Assembly (NCBI RefSeq): GCF_900142145.1
Contig: NZ_FQZV01000008.1
Span: 35,336-99,335 of the forward strand
Length of the DNA: 64,000 nt
Source: Geosporobacter subterraneus DSM 17957
GTDB lineage: Bacteria; Bacillota; Clostridia; Peptostreptococcales; Thermotaleaceae
Direction of reading: 5' to 3'
The position numbers and the translations under genes were made by a program. Of this stretch, positions 17,996 through 26,755 are shown in pieces; position 1 is the stretch's first letter; each line of letters opens with the position of its first letter. Below the pieces are notes generated by a model. The model searched no databases and had not been told where the DNA came from. It was given only the letters and a program-made list of their open reading frames with translations.

Positions 17996-18027
17996 TCCTT
18001 TTCATCCTCCTATCATTTCATTAACTA

Positions 18028-18241
18028 ATGTGCTTATCATAGGCGTCAACTTAACCCATAATTTGTCATCCTGAGCGGAGTAAAACGGAGTCGAAGGATC
18101 TTTAAGCTAGATGATATATTCTGATAATCAAAAGTAATCTTGCTTATGTTCTATAAGATTCTTCGCTAACGCTCAGAATGACATGCTTCTAAGGTTTATT
18201 TGGAAATAATTGGATTACGTTGACGCCTATGATGTGCTTAT
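18028..18241. repeat. 194-bp MITE, copy 1, with 10-bp target duplication
   Basis: The element spans 18038-18231. It begins CATAGGCGTCAAC and ends GTTGACGCCTATG, a perfect 13-bp terminal inverted repeat. Both sides carry the direct repeat ATGTGCTTAT (18028-18037, 18232-18241), a 10-bp target duplication. Inside, GTCATCCTGAGCGG and GCTCAGAATGAC, and GAAGGATCT and AGATTCTTC, are a second nested inverted pair. It has no coding capacity. A copy with three base differences lies at 38673-38866. Confidence 0.88.
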
Positions 18242-18320
18242 TATTCTATAAAAATGTCAGATAAACACAATATCTTTTCTAAAAATCAATACTATTATGT
18301 AATCTCAAAGTTCTTTTAAC

Positions 18321-18407
18321 TTAAAAATCACTGCAATCATTAATATCAAGGATTACTATCCTTTGGATTTGCGTCTGTCTTTTTTTGATCAACTCAATTT
18401 TATTCAT
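18321..18407 (-). CDS. Possible 28-residue peptide
   Basis: A short frame MNKIELIKKRQTQIQRIVIL... has an unusually strong ribosome site (AAGGGGGTG) 5 bases before ATG. It lies just past the MITE and upstream of nothing on the same strand for a while. It may be a truncated gene start or a small peptide. The ribosome site is the only support. Confidence 0.3.
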   Translation of the reverse strand: MNKIELIKKRQTQIQRIVILDINDCSDF

Positions 18408-18476
18408 AGTTCACCCCCTTTGTATAGTAAAATTATAGCAAAATTACAATTTTTAGTAAATTCATAAAAGTCTTCT

Positions 18477-19220
18477 TTAGGATGCTACCAGCACTAAAGC
18501 ATAGGAATTATTTTTATCAAAAGGGCTTTCCTTAAAGTCTCCATATAGCTGAATACCGGTAAATCCAGCTTTACCCAACATTTTTACAATATCATCAGCA
18601 AATATAGGAAGTAATGGTATTTCGTTTTCTATTTCATTTCCGTCAACTTCCAGAATTGTTTTAAAGAAAATTTTATGCAAGACCTGATCATAGCGATAGT
18701 TACGCTTAAATGTCAGTCCTATATCTTTATTTTCTATCGTAGGCAAAGAACGAACATCTTTGGCTATTACCCTGTCATAGTTGATGATCTGAATGACCAG
18801 CTTACCGTTCTCATTTAATAAATTTTTCATAACTCTCAAAAACTCTTCTACTTCGTTTTCTCCATCAAGATGCACGAGAGAATTTCCGATACAAAAGACC
18901 AAGTCATATTTGGCATCTAGTTTTTTATCCAGCTCAAGCATATTTCCTTGGATGACATTTATATCTAGGGTGTTGTCTAAAACCTTATTTCTTAATTCTT
19001 CTACCATTCGTCTATCCAAATCAACTGCAGTTACCCTATATCCTCGTCTTGCAAGCTCTATGGAATATCCGCCTGTTCCACAGGCAACATCCAGTATCAT
19101 CTTTGGGGGGTTCCCAGCTTTCCCCATGATAAAATTGACTTGTTCTTTTCCAACAGGAAAAATATAATCATAGTACTTAGAAATTTCCTCGTAAAAACCC
19201 AAAGGATCACACCCTTTCAT
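18477..19220 (-). CDS. Class I SAM-dependent methyltransferase
   Basis: 247 residues. Motif I (ILDVACGTGGYSIELARRG), motif II (VTAVDLDRRMVEEL), motif III region (YDLVFCIGNSLVHL) and motif IV region (NENGKLVIQIINYDRV) define a Rossmann methyltransferase of the Methyltransf_25 type. The substrate is unknown. The start is uncertain: ATG (MKGCDPL) has no good ribosome site, whereas a TTG six codons later follows AAAGGGTG. It is separate from neighbours and probably a single gene. Confidence 0.82.
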   Translation of the reverse strand: MKGCDPLGFYEEISKYYDYIFPVGKEQVNFIMGKAGNPPKMILDVACGTGGYSIELARRGYRVTAVDLDRRMVEELRNKVLDNTLDINVIQGNMLELDKKLDAKYDLVFCIGNSLVHLDGENEVEEFLRVMKNLLNENGKLVIQIINYDRVIAKDVRSLPTIENKDIGLTFKRNYRYDQVLHKIFFKTILEVDGNEIENEIPLLPIFADDIVKMLGKAGFTGIQLYGDFKESPFDKNNSYALVLVAS

Positions 19221-19283
19221 ATTTTTAGAATTGCATACTCTCTTAAGTTGTTAAACTATGCACACCTATCTAAGCTGCATATC

Positions 19284-20177
19284 TTAGGCTTCAATATTGC
19301 TTACGCTGTAAGGCTTTGCATCTATTCGATCACTTAAAAAAGTGGAACCCAGTATGAGGATGCCCCCGATCACCTGAATAAAACCCATATTCTCTCCTAG
19401 GAATATTGCTGCAATGATGACTGCTGAAATCGGATCAATATAGCTTAAAGCTGCTATGGTCTGTCCCTTTAGTTCCTGAATAGAAGTAAAATACAAAAAG
19501 TATGCAATTCCAGTATGAATTATACCCAATATTAGAATACATATGATGGCTGTAGCATTCATATTTCCTAAATCCATGTTTTCCTTCATAAAAACATAGG
19601 GTGCAAGCACTAAGGCTGCTATGATTAATTGAATGACCGTTGTTTCAAAACCAGAGAGGTTTTTTATGAATTTATTCATAAGTACAATACTGGCATATAA
19701 GACTGCCGCCGAGAGTCCATAGGCTATTCCAACAGGATGATTATACGTCCCAAGTACACTTTTCTCTCCCATACTAACAATTAGAAACAGCCCTATCATT
19801 GCCGTAAGAATACAGCCGATTTTCCCTGGAGATAATTTTTCTTTTAGGATAAAGGGGGATAACATCGTAACAAATATGGGCGCAAAATAATAACTTAAGG
19901 TTGCATTAGATATCGTCGTATATTTGTAAGCTTGGAATAAAAATATCCAATTGAAACCTATGGCTGCACCGGATAATACTAACATGATTATATTTTCTTT
20001 TATTGATGTCATGGAAAGCTTTTGCTTGGAAAAAAAGCTAGCGCAAATTAAAAATAAACTTCCGATGATTCCTCTTAGTAATGCAATTTCACTGGATGAT
20101 AGATTAATATTTTTCACAAACACGCCAATGCTTCCGAAGACAAGCATGGCCGTGATAATTTTTATTTTTCCTCTCAC
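19284..20177 (-). CDS. EamA-family (DMT) transporter
   Basis: 297 residues with ten hydrophobic segments arranged as two EamA repeats. The second repeat ends in YIDPISAVIIAAIFLGENMGFIQVIGGILILGSTFLSDR, a typical DMT signature. These proteins export or import small metabolites (amino acids, sugars, purines); the substrate is not predictable. The GTG start follows AGGAGG by a short spacer. It is a single gene downstream of the aminotransferase remnant. Confidence 0.88.
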   Translation of the reverse strand: MRGKIKIITAMLVFGSIGVFVKNINLSSSEIALLRGIIGSLFLICASFFSKQKLSMTSIKENIIMLVLSGAAIGFNWIFLFQAYKYTTISNATLSYYFAPIFVTMLSPFILKEKLSPGKIGCILTAMIGLFLIVSMGEKSVLGTYNHPVGIAYGLSAAVLYASIVLMNKFIKNLSGFETTVIQLIIAALVLAPYVFMKENMDLGNMNATAIICILILGIIHTGIAYFLYFTSIQELKGQTIAALSYIDPISAVIIAAIFLGENMGFIQVIGGILILGSTFLSDRIDAKPYSVSNIEA

Positions 20178-20231
20178 CTTATCCCTCCTGATTGTTTAGA
20201 TCAAAATTCGTCCCAGGACAAATATATTGAT

Positions 20232-20270
20232 AAAGTGAGTCAAATGGCTTCATGCCACTTGACTCACTTT
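20232..20270. terminator. Terminator between DMT gene region and aminotransferase remnant
   Basis: AAAGTGAGTCAA and TTGACTCACTTT pair perfectly, with TGGC/GCCA adding to the stem. The hairpin sits directly after the stop of the aminotransferase remnant. Confidence 0.75.
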
Positions 20271-20275
20271 AATTT

Positions 20276-20893
20276 CTACTTCAATTTGGAACAGATTACT
20301 TGGGGGATAGTAGACGAATGTGAGTTGGTTGCTGTCTTTGCATTGAACAACCTAGACATCACCTCATGGCTGGCAAGCACATAGCCTAGTCTGCTCCCCG
20401 GTGAAAATATCTTCGAAAAGCTATTGGCCAATAGGGTATGGCCAGTTTCATCAAAGGCTTTAATCCGTAACAAATCACTGCCGCTGTAACGAATATCTCT
20501 GTAAGGATCGTCTTCTAAAATTACCGCATCATACTTGCTGCCTAATTCAGCTACTTTTTGTCTTCTGTCCAGGGACAGAGTTCTGCCTGTAGGGTTTTGG
20601 AATGTACAAATGTAGGTGACTCCACTAAAATCACATCACCGGGATCAATATACAGCTGGCACACAAGATTCATCGGCTCAAGGCCCCCGCTGGTAATCAT
20701 AACATTTTCAATCTTTCCCTTAACTCCTTTTTTGGTTAACAAATCCTGGACAATATCGATTGGAAGGGCTTCTTTAGCAGGACACCACCGTCAAAAGAAA
20801 TCATCTCCGGATCATTCATGGCGCTGAATAAGTTTCGAATAACCGCTGCGGATTTCTCCATGGCTGTCATACGTTGAGCAAATTTAGGCATTA
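20276..20893 (-). pseudogene. Remnant of a PLP-dependent aminotransferase (class I/II, LysN/MocR-like)
   Basis: Three frames on the same strand join into one protein: MPKFAQRMTAMEKSAAVIRNLF..ISFDGG, then LLTKKGVKGKIENVMITSGG...DPGDVILVESPTF, then the PLP-lysine region LLANSFSKIFSPGSRLGYVLAS. At least two frameshifts separate them (near 20770 and near 20560). Roughly the last 100-120 residues expected of the family are missing, because the frame stops at QVICSKLK just before the terminator. The gene is almost certainly dead. The intact relative would be a 2-aminoadipate or branched-chain aminotransferase-like enzyme of about 390-400 residues. Confidence 0.85.
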
Positions 20894-21085
20894 CACACCA
20901 TCCCTTCTCTATAAATGAATCATCGCTGTTAATATCTGTTTTATTTTCTAAAACCCGCTTCTAAATCTGCGAATAATTTCTTTGCCATAGATATATCCAC
21001 CTTCTAATAACTTGTAACCCTAAATAAATTATACACAAAATTTCGACTTTTAAAAGTCTGCTTTTTAAGGAGCAATAAAAAATCA

Positions 21086-22048
21086 CTAGGCCGGAAATAT
21101 AATTCTTGCGAAGAAAATAGCCAATGTCAAAGTAATAGAGCTAAAAACCGTTGATACTACAACCACCTGAGATGCGAAGTCCTTACAGTTGTCACATTCA
21201 ACTGCAATCAATGCCGTATTGACTGCTGTTGGTACAGAATAAGAAATCAGCAATGTTTGTGCAGTAACCTTAGAGAAACCAAATAAATTTATTAGGGCCA
21301 GCGCCAGTATCGGTCCTAGGATGAGCCGCACAGTTACAGCAATATAAACATCTATACTTCCGAAATCAAACTTTGTTCTTGAAAGCTGGACCCCTAAGGT
21401 TAATAATGCCATTGCCACCAGTCCGTCTTTCAAGTACCCAATAGCCGGCCATATAGGTATTCCCGTTAAATCAATGTGTAAATATTTCATTAAAAGGGCG
21501 AATGATATGACATATATGGATGGCATTGAAAATATCTGACCTATAGAATCTTTAAATTTCATTTTAGCACTTCCTGCATTATAAAATCCTATTGTATTCA
21601 TGGTTATATTCATAAATACCAAAACGATGATTTGTGTAGCCAGTGCTTCGCTGAGATAGGGTTTTTGCCCGTTAATAATGTAGGGTGCGTTTCCAAAAAT
21701 TAATGTAATCAGAGATAGTCCTATGTTTCCTGTGTTATTGAACATAATAGAGTTTTTGAAGGCATTTGTCATATCGGTATCGTACTTACGGATTCCGGCA
21801 ATGAATCTGGATAAAATATCATTGACTGCCATATATAAAACACAAAACAAAAGTACTTTCAGCAGACTAAAATCCAGATTGCTGGTATATAGATTAAAAA
21901 AAATAAAACCTGGCACAAACAAATAAAAGTTCAACTTACTCAGGGTATAGATATCTAAATTAAATTTTTTTCCTAAGACAAAACCTAATATGATCATCGT
22001 AAAAATCGGTACCACATTAAACCCAAGAATATGAAAAAATATAGACAT
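21086..22048 (-). CDS. AEC-family (auxin efflux carrier-like) permease
   Basis: 320 residues with about ten hydrophobic segments. The family-typical centre FKNSIMFNNTGNIGLSLITLIFG (unwound NxGNxGLP-like helix) and the C-terminal LISYSVPTAVNTALIAVECDN are visible. AEC permeases export or exchange small organic acids such as malate or malonate, or other anions; the substrate here is unknown. AAAGGAGTGAGAGG precedes the ATG. It is a single gene, with the aminotransferase remnant downstream. Confidence 0.87.
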   Translation of the reverse strand: MSIFFHILGFNVVPIFTMIILGFVLGKKFNLDIYTLSKLNFYLFVPGFIFFNLYTSNLDFSLLKVLLFCVLYMAVNDILSRFIAGIRKYDTDMTNAFKNSIMFNNTGNIGLSLITLIFGNAPYIINGQKPYLSEALATQIIVLVFMNITMNTIGFYNAGSAKMKFKDSIGQIFSMPSIYVISFALLMKYLHIDLTGIPIWPAIGYLKDGLVAMALLTLGVQLSRTKFDFGSIDVYIAVTVRLILGPILALALINLFGFSKVTAQTLLISYSVPTAVNTALIAVECDNCKDFASQVVVVSTVFSSITLTLAIFFARIIFPA

Positions 22049-22166
22049 CCTCTCACTCCTTTAATCCAGATAAAGTATAAGCATAATCATTGCTAAAGCT
22101 AATATAAAAGTATAACATTTTTCTTATAATAAACCTACATTTCTGAGTATTTTTTAATTAAAATGT

Positions 22167-22198
22167 AATAGGAACCTATCCTCTGATAGATTCCTATT
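22167..22198 (-). terminator. Terminator of the DUF438-DUF454 unit
   Basis: AATAGGAA pairs with TTCCTATT and CTATC with GATAG inside. It follows the DUF454 stop on the minus strand. Confidence 0.65.
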
Positions 22199-22205
22199 TT
22201 GTAGG

Positions 22206-22586
22206 CTAGTGCTCATTTATATTGCGCTCTGCAGACTTCCTCGTCCAGATATATGCCGTCACACCGCCGGCAATGATCAGCAGCATCCCTCTAATAAGGA
22301 TTTTATCGATGACGAATACAGTAGAAAATCCTATGGTTAGCCAGATTAAAAAGATTGCCCTCTTTTTTGCTTTTAGTGGAATCCCTTGGCCAGAAACATA
22401 ATCCTTCACATAAGGCCCAAGATATTTGTTTGAAAGCACGAAATGATACAGTTTGTCGCTGCTTCTCATGTAACAGGCAAGGGACAGCAAAATAAATGGA
22501 GTAGTTGGAAGTATCGGCAGAACAATACCGACAGCTCCCAATCCCAGGCTAATGGTTCCAATTGTCATCAATATGATTTTCATCAT
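22206..22586 (-). CDS. DUF454 (YbaN-type) small membrane protein
   Basis: 126 residues with three hydrophobic segments. The family motif LGAVGIVLPILPTTPFILLSLACYMRSSDKLYHFVLSNKYLGPYVKDY fits DUF454/YbaN, a widespread inner-membrane family without known function. ATG ATG after GGAG (6-7 bases) was chosen as the start; a TTG four codons upstream is less likely. It begins 16 bases after the DUF438 gene on the same strand, so the two form one transcript. Confidence 0.85.
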   Translation of the reverse strand: MMKIILMTIGTISLGLGAVGIVLPILPTTPFILLSLACYMRSSDKLYHFVLSNKYLGPYVKDYVSGQGIPLKAKKRAIFLIWLTIGFSTVFVIDKILIRGMLLIIAGGVTAYIWTRKSAERNINEH

Positions 22587-22602
22587 CGAAAACTCCAATC
22601 TT

Positions 22603-24177
22603 TTACTTTTTAGAACGAATCTCTTCCACTATTCTTTGAATAAGATCTTGAACCTCAAAGCCTCCTCTTTCACTAATCATTTCGATGGTTGCTATTGAAG
22701 ACATCGTCTTAAACAATATGGGGTTTTTCAACTTGCTATATTTCGGAGACAGATTAAACAAATAATCTTTAACAAAAGGATGCTCCTTTACCAAATCTCC
22801 TATAATGGTTTCCTTTGTAATCCCATACTCATTCTTTGCCTCTGCAGGGGCTGTCTCTTCACTTTTAACCTCCGGCTTTCTATGATTCCATGTCAGAAGT
22901 CTCTGGCTTCCTTCCAGGCTTCTAATTCGAGTTGCATCCTGCATCATTTCTAAGACTCCTCTAAAATTCCCTGCTTCATCTCTTACAGCGGTATAAATGA
23001 TATAGATGAACTTTCCGCCGATCTCCAGCCAAAATTCCGCTTCATCCTGTTCTCCCGCTTTAAAAGCCCTGATGATTTCCTCAACCGTATGCACGCTTTC
23101 CCTTGGATGGCAGTTTTGGACCTTTCTTCCAATGACTCCTGCACTTCTGGGGAATACTCTGTGTTTCGTATCACTATAGAATTTGACGATTTCATGCTCA
23201 TCTACATAGGATAAATCTACCTGCAAATGCTTAAAGATGAGATTAATCTGTTCAAGCGTCAGCTTTCCCTGGCTCACATCTAGGGCTTCATCCTTTGCCG
23301 GATTCATTAGTACACCGTGTTTTTGAAGTACATATGCTAAATCCTTAACCAGTTCATTATTAGAATCCAGCTTCATATCTTGTTTCGATTCACTTTTATA
23401 AGGCAAAGGTGTCTCAATTAAACAATAACCTATTTCGTCATCTCCTATCCTCATCTTCACAAAATCTTCGTCAGATAGAATATCCAAACAAGTAGGATAG
23501 AGTATTTCCTCTTCCTTTACCATCATATCTTCAACCATTTCAATAACCTCATCCTGCAGCTTCAAAAACTCATTGTCCTGATCCTTTTCCAGATATGCTT
23601 TCGATTTTTTGATAGTATTTTTAATTTTATTTTCCAGTGTCCACATTACCTTTGAGGGTTTATCAAAGCCTTTGCTCTCCAGTGCAGGATATAATTGATT
23701 TTGTTTCCTGGCAAAGTGGATATTGACTTCTTCTAGTTTATCATATATTTCAGCCCATTGGTTCTTGATAAATTTCTTTTGCAGCATATCTCTCATCTGA
23801 TTCAACACATTTCTGATCGCAGATACTTCATCAAGATAAGTTCTAATAGGGTGTCCTAAGGGCAGCTCCAGTTTGTTGCTTACCAACAGACCATCAAAGA
23901 TTTCCAATATTTCATCCATTCTTTCTGCCAGTACATCATCCGAGATCCCATACTGCTGAAGGTATTGCTCGCATATTGCAAATTCCTGAGCCGTTACGCT
24001 GTCAAAAGATGCTTTCATCTCTGATTTTGCCGCTTCTTGAGAAATATTTCCCCTAAGATAATTCAGTTTGATGTTCATAATCTTTTCGATTTTCTGATCA
24101 TCAAGATTTAAATATTCCCCCATTTTTATCTTCTCTAGAGCTGTCATAGGTCCAATGTCGTTGATTTCTTTTTTCAT
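22603..24177 (-). CDS. DUF438 protein with hemerythrin-like and PAS-like domains
   Basis: 524 residues. Residues ~10-90 are DUF438 (GEYLNLDDQKIEKIMNIKLNYLRGN...). Residues ~100-240 form an HHE hemerythrin-like four-helix bundle whose possible iron ligands include H106, H149, E160 and the E of KEEEILYP. Residues ~310-420 are a PAS-like sensor region. The C-terminus (~450-520) is a DUF1858-like helical domain. Related proteins sense or handle oxygen or nitric oxide and help repair iron-sulfur clusters (family-level knowledge, not proven here). A Fur-type box lies ~95 bases upstream of the start, which fits an iron or oxidative-stress role. Co-transcribed with DUF454. Confidence 0.85.
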   Translation of the reverse strand: MKKEINDIGPMTALEKIKMGEYLNLDDQKIEKIMNIKLNYLRGNISQEAAKSEMKASFDSVTAQEFAICEQYLQQYGISDDVLAERMDEILEIFDGLLVSNKLELPLGHPIRTYLDEVSAIRNVLNQMRDMLQKKFIKNQWAEIYDKLEEVNIHFARKQNQLYPALESKGFDKPSKVMWTLENKIKNTIKKSKAYLEKDQDNEFLKLQDEVIEMVEDMMVKEEEILYPTCLDILSDEDFVKMRIGDDEIGYCLIETPLPYKSESKQDMKLDSNNELVKDLAYVLQKHGVLMNPAKDEALDVSQGKLTLEQINLIFKHLQVDLSYVDEHEIVKFYSDTKHRVFPRSAGVIGRKVQNCHPRESVHTVEEIIRAFKAGEQDEAEFWLEIGGKFIYIIYTAVRDEAGNFRGVLEMMQDATRIRSLEGSQRLLTWNHRKPEVKSEETAPAEAKNEYGITKETIIGDLVKEHPFVKDYLFNLSPKYSKLKNPILFKTMSSIATIEMISERGGFEVQDLIQRIVEEIRSKK

Positions 24178-24269
24178 ATTCTCCTCATCCCTTCTCTCTA
24201 ATGGTAAAGCAAACTTTATGCTGTTGCCTTCCGAAATAAATTTGAAAAGTCTTTATACAAATATTCAAA

Positions 24270-24284
24270 TGATAATCTTTATCA
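24270..24284 (-). promoter_or_regulatory. Fur/PerR-type box upstream of the DUF438 gene
   Basis: TGATAATCTTTATCA matches the 7-1-7 consensus TGATAATNATTATCA except for one base in the right half. It lies 93 bases upstream of the DUF438 start codon. Regulation by Fur or PerR is inferred from the motif. Confidence 0.5.
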
Positions 24285-24404
24285 TATATAAAATATACCA
24301 TTTTTTTTCTGTCTTCTATGTGATTCCCGTCACATGATTATTTTTTTCCACTGTCTCAAGTTTTTTTGACTCACTGTTTTCTTGGGAGAGGATATACTTT
24401 CTTT

Positions 24405-24440
24405 ACAAAAAAAGGAAGAAAATAGTCTCTTCCTTTTTGT
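24405..24440. terminator. Terminator downstream of the 52-residue gene
   Basis: ACAAAAAAAGGAAGA pairs with TCTTCCTTTTTGT around a short loop. On the minus strand it follows the 52-residue small gene. Confidence 0.6.
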
Positions 24441-24504
24441 TCAATGTCATAACTTCTATCTAACCCACAATATATCCAAAAACCATAGAGCTTTTTACAT
24501 CCTT

Positions 24505-24663
24505 TTATTTATCAGTTAATCCTCCCCTTTTCGTATTCTTAAAAGCCTTTTGATATCTTCCGATTTGCTTATTTGGCCTTTCTCCGGCAATGCCTTTTTT
24601 ATTTCCGGTCTTCTTCTTTTCTTCAAGCAGCTTTTTTATTTTTTCAATATTATTATTTGACAT
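24505..24663 (-). CDS. Small basic protein, 52 residues
   Basis: It encodes MSNNNIEKIKKLLEEKKKTGNK...KNTKRGGLTDK. The N-terminal half is an amphipathic basic helix, and the C-terminal half has PNKQIGRYQKAFKN and ends in GGL. AAAGGAGAG 5 bases before ATG is a very strong ribosome site, and a terminator follows, so I consider it real. Small proteins with RPNK..G....A.KN..SGGLF tails occur in many Clostridia (from memory, not checked). Function unknown. Confidence 0.65.
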   Translation of the reverse strand: MSNNNIEKIKKLLEEKKKTGNKKGIAGERPNKQIGRYQKAFKNTKRGGLTDK

Positions 24664-24769
24664 TCTTACTCTCCTTTAGGAATCGATCAAATCTTCAAAC
24701 AGATACCCGCTCTCATTGTATCGAAATTGAACAGTGTGCCATTTTAGACCACATAGTTTTTCTGATTTG

Positions 24770-24786
24770 TGTTCTATATTGGAACA
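24770..24786 (+). promoter_or_regulatory. Candidate enhancer-binding site (UAS) for the AOR operon
   Basis: TGTTC and GAACA are a perfect 5-bp inverted repeat separated by TATATTG. The site lies about 95 bases upstream of the -24 element, the typical place for a sigma-54 activator to bind. A pair of direct ATTCAGAA repeats follows at 24800-24820. Confidence 0.45.
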
Positions 24787-24878
24787 TTCATTGTAAAAAT
24801 TCAGAAATATTCAGAATTCCGCACGGTAAAACTGTTATTTTTCAATACACTTATAGGAAAAGGATTTCCGTTTGATGA

Positions 24879-24896
24879 TTGGCATAATAATTGCTT
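24879..24896 (+). promoter_or_regulatory. Sigma-54 (-24/-12) promoter of the AOR operon
   Basis: TTGGCATAATAATTGCTT matches TGGCAC-N5-TTGCW, with invariant GG at 24881-24882 and GC at 24893-24894 separated by 10 bases. It sits 64 bases upstream of the AOR start codon. No sigma-70-like pair of comparable quality was seen. Confidence 0.7.
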
Positions 24897-24959
24897 CTTT
24901 ATATTATTATACAGTGTTTTCTTGTAAAAGAATAAAAATTATTTAGAGGAGGTAATTTT

Positions 24960-26699
24960 GTGAACAAATTTATAAGAGTAGACATGACTACAAAACAAGT
25001 TACTATCGAAGAAGTTCCAGCTAAATATGCAGGCTTGGGAGGACGTGCGCTGACTTCCAATTTTGTTGCCGACGAAGTTAAACCTACCTGTCATGCTTTA
25101 GGAAAAAACAACAAAATCATCTTTGCTCCAGGTTTACTAAGTGGTACTACAGCTCCTAACTCTGGACGTATTTCTGTTGGCGCTAAGAGTCCTCTAACTG
25201 GTACAATTAAAGAAAGTAACTCCGGTGGCTCTTTCTCACAAAAAATGGCAAAAGCAGGCATCAAAGCTTTAGTAATCGAAGGAATGCCTACAGATGATAA
25301 ATTCTATGTAATAAAGATGGATGTTAATGGGGCAGCGATTGAAGAAGCTCCAGAAGAAATTCTCGGTGGCTGCGGCAACTATAAGGCCATTGAAGTTTTA
25401 AGTGCAAAGTACGGTGAAAAAGTAGGCATCGCTCTAGCCGGCCCAGCAGGTGAACATCGTTTGCCTACTGCTAATATCTCCTTTAAAGATCCAGAGGGCA
25501 ATATGCGCAGCGCAGGCCGCGGCGGTTTAGGCGCAGTACTGGGCTCTAAAAAAGTAAAAGCTGTAGTAATTGATGATACGGGTGCCGGTGCAGTTCCGAT
25601 CGCAGATCCTGAGAAATTTAGAGCAGCGTCAAAAGTATTCTCAAAAGCCCTTTTAGATCATCCAGTTGCTGGTCAAGGCTTGGCTGCCTATGGTACAGAC
25701 GTATTGATTAACATCTTGAACGAAGCCGGCGGTCTTCCTGCCAATAACTTTACATCTGGCCGTATAGAACATAACGATAACATTTCCGGCGAAACCTTAA
25801 ATGCTACCATCACAGAGCGCGGCGGTGAAGGCAAGGTATCCCACGGCTGCCACCCTGGATGTATCATCAGATGTTCTCAGTGGTATCCGGATAAAGATGG
25901 AAAATATATCACCAGCGGTTTTGAGTATGAAACCATCTGGGGTCTTGGCGCCGATGCCGGCATCAAAGACTTAGATGAGATTGCTTATATTGACCGTGCA
26001 ATGGATGATATCGGTGTTGACAGTATCGAAACAGCCGTTGCTGTAGCCACCGCTATGGAAGGCGGTTTATTGCCTTGGGGAGATGGCAAAGCTGTGCTAG
26101 ATGCTGTTAAGCAGATTGCCGTACCAACGCCCTTAGGAAGAATTCTTGGCGGTGGTACTGCTGTTGTAGGTAAGGTATGTGGTTTATTTAGGACACCTGT
26201 AGTAAAAGATCAGGCTATCCCTGCCTATGACCCACGTCCTATTAAAGGTATCGGTTTAACCTATGCTACTACGCCTATGGGTGCTGACCATACTGCAGGC
26301 TACTGTATTTCCGGTAACATTCTTAAGGTAGGTGCTGATATTGATCCGCTTAAGAAGGATGGACAAATCGAATATGCTCGTGCAATGCAAATTGGAACTG
26401 CAGCAGTAGATAGTACCGGTATGTGTCTGTTTGTTTACTTCGGTATTGCTGACAATCCTGGCGGATATCAAGCGCTGATCGATATGATCAACGCACAATA
26501 TGGCACAGAATTAACTGCAGCGGATGTTGACAAACTGGGCGAATCGGTTCTTAAGGTTGAGCGTGCCTTCAATAAAGCAGCCGGCTTCACCAATGCCCAT
26601 GACCGTCTGCCTGAATTCTTCGAATATGAGCCATGTGCTCCACACAATGTAGTTTGGGACTTTACACCTGAAGAAATTGATGAGGTTTATAACTTTTAA
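24960..26699 (+). CDS. Aldehyde ferredoxin oxidoreductase (pterin tungsten/molybdenum enzyme)
   Basis: 579 residues. The N-terminal AOR domain (FIRVDMTTKQVTIEEVPAKYAGLGGRALTSNFV) and LAGPAGEHRLPTANISFKDPEG...GRGGLGAVLGSKKVKAVV fit the AOR family. The 4Fe-4S ligands are CHPGCIIRC near residues 298-306 (CX3CX3C) and a fourth Cys in DSTGMCLF near residue 487. The pterin-binding DHTAGYCISG region is near 440. AOR oxidises aldehydes to acids with ferredoxin as acceptor in the cytoplasm and uses a bis-pterin W (or Mo) cofactor. Start GTG after AGAGGAGG. It is followed by two MoaD-like proteins and a radical-SAM maturase. The substrate is unpredictable. Confidence 0.9.
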   Translation: MNKFIRVDMTTKQVTIEEVPAKYAGLGGRALTSNFVADEVKPTCHALGKNNKIIFAPGLLSGTTAPNSGRISVGAKSPLTGTIKESNSGGSFSQKMAKAGIKALVIEGMPTDDKFYVIKMDVNGAAIEEAPEEILGGCGNYKAIEVLSAKYGEKVGIALAGPAGEHRLPTANISFKDPEGNMRSAGRGGLGAVLGSKKVKAVVIDDTGAGAVPIADPEKFRAASKVFSKALLDHPVAGQGLAAYGTDVLINILNEAGGLPANNFTSGRIEHNDNISGETLNATITERGGEGKVSHGCHPGCIIRCSQWYPDKDGKYITSGFEYETIWGLGADAGIKDLDEIAYIDRAMDDIGVDSIETAVAVATAMEGGLLPWGDGKAVLDAVKQIAVPTPLGRILGGGTAVVGKVCGLFRTPVVKDQAIPAYDPRPIKGIGLTYATTPMGADHTAGYCISGNILKVGADIDPLKKDGQIEYARAMQIGTAAVDSTGMCLFVYFGIADNPGGYQALIDMINAQYGTELTAADVDKLGESVLKVERAFNKAAGFTNAHDRLPEFFEYEPCAPHNVVWDFTPEEIDEVYNF

Positions 26700-26755
26700 T
26701 TGAATCTCCGCTCTTGGCCATCGTGGCTTTAGGGGGTTATGATATCCTTGTAGTG

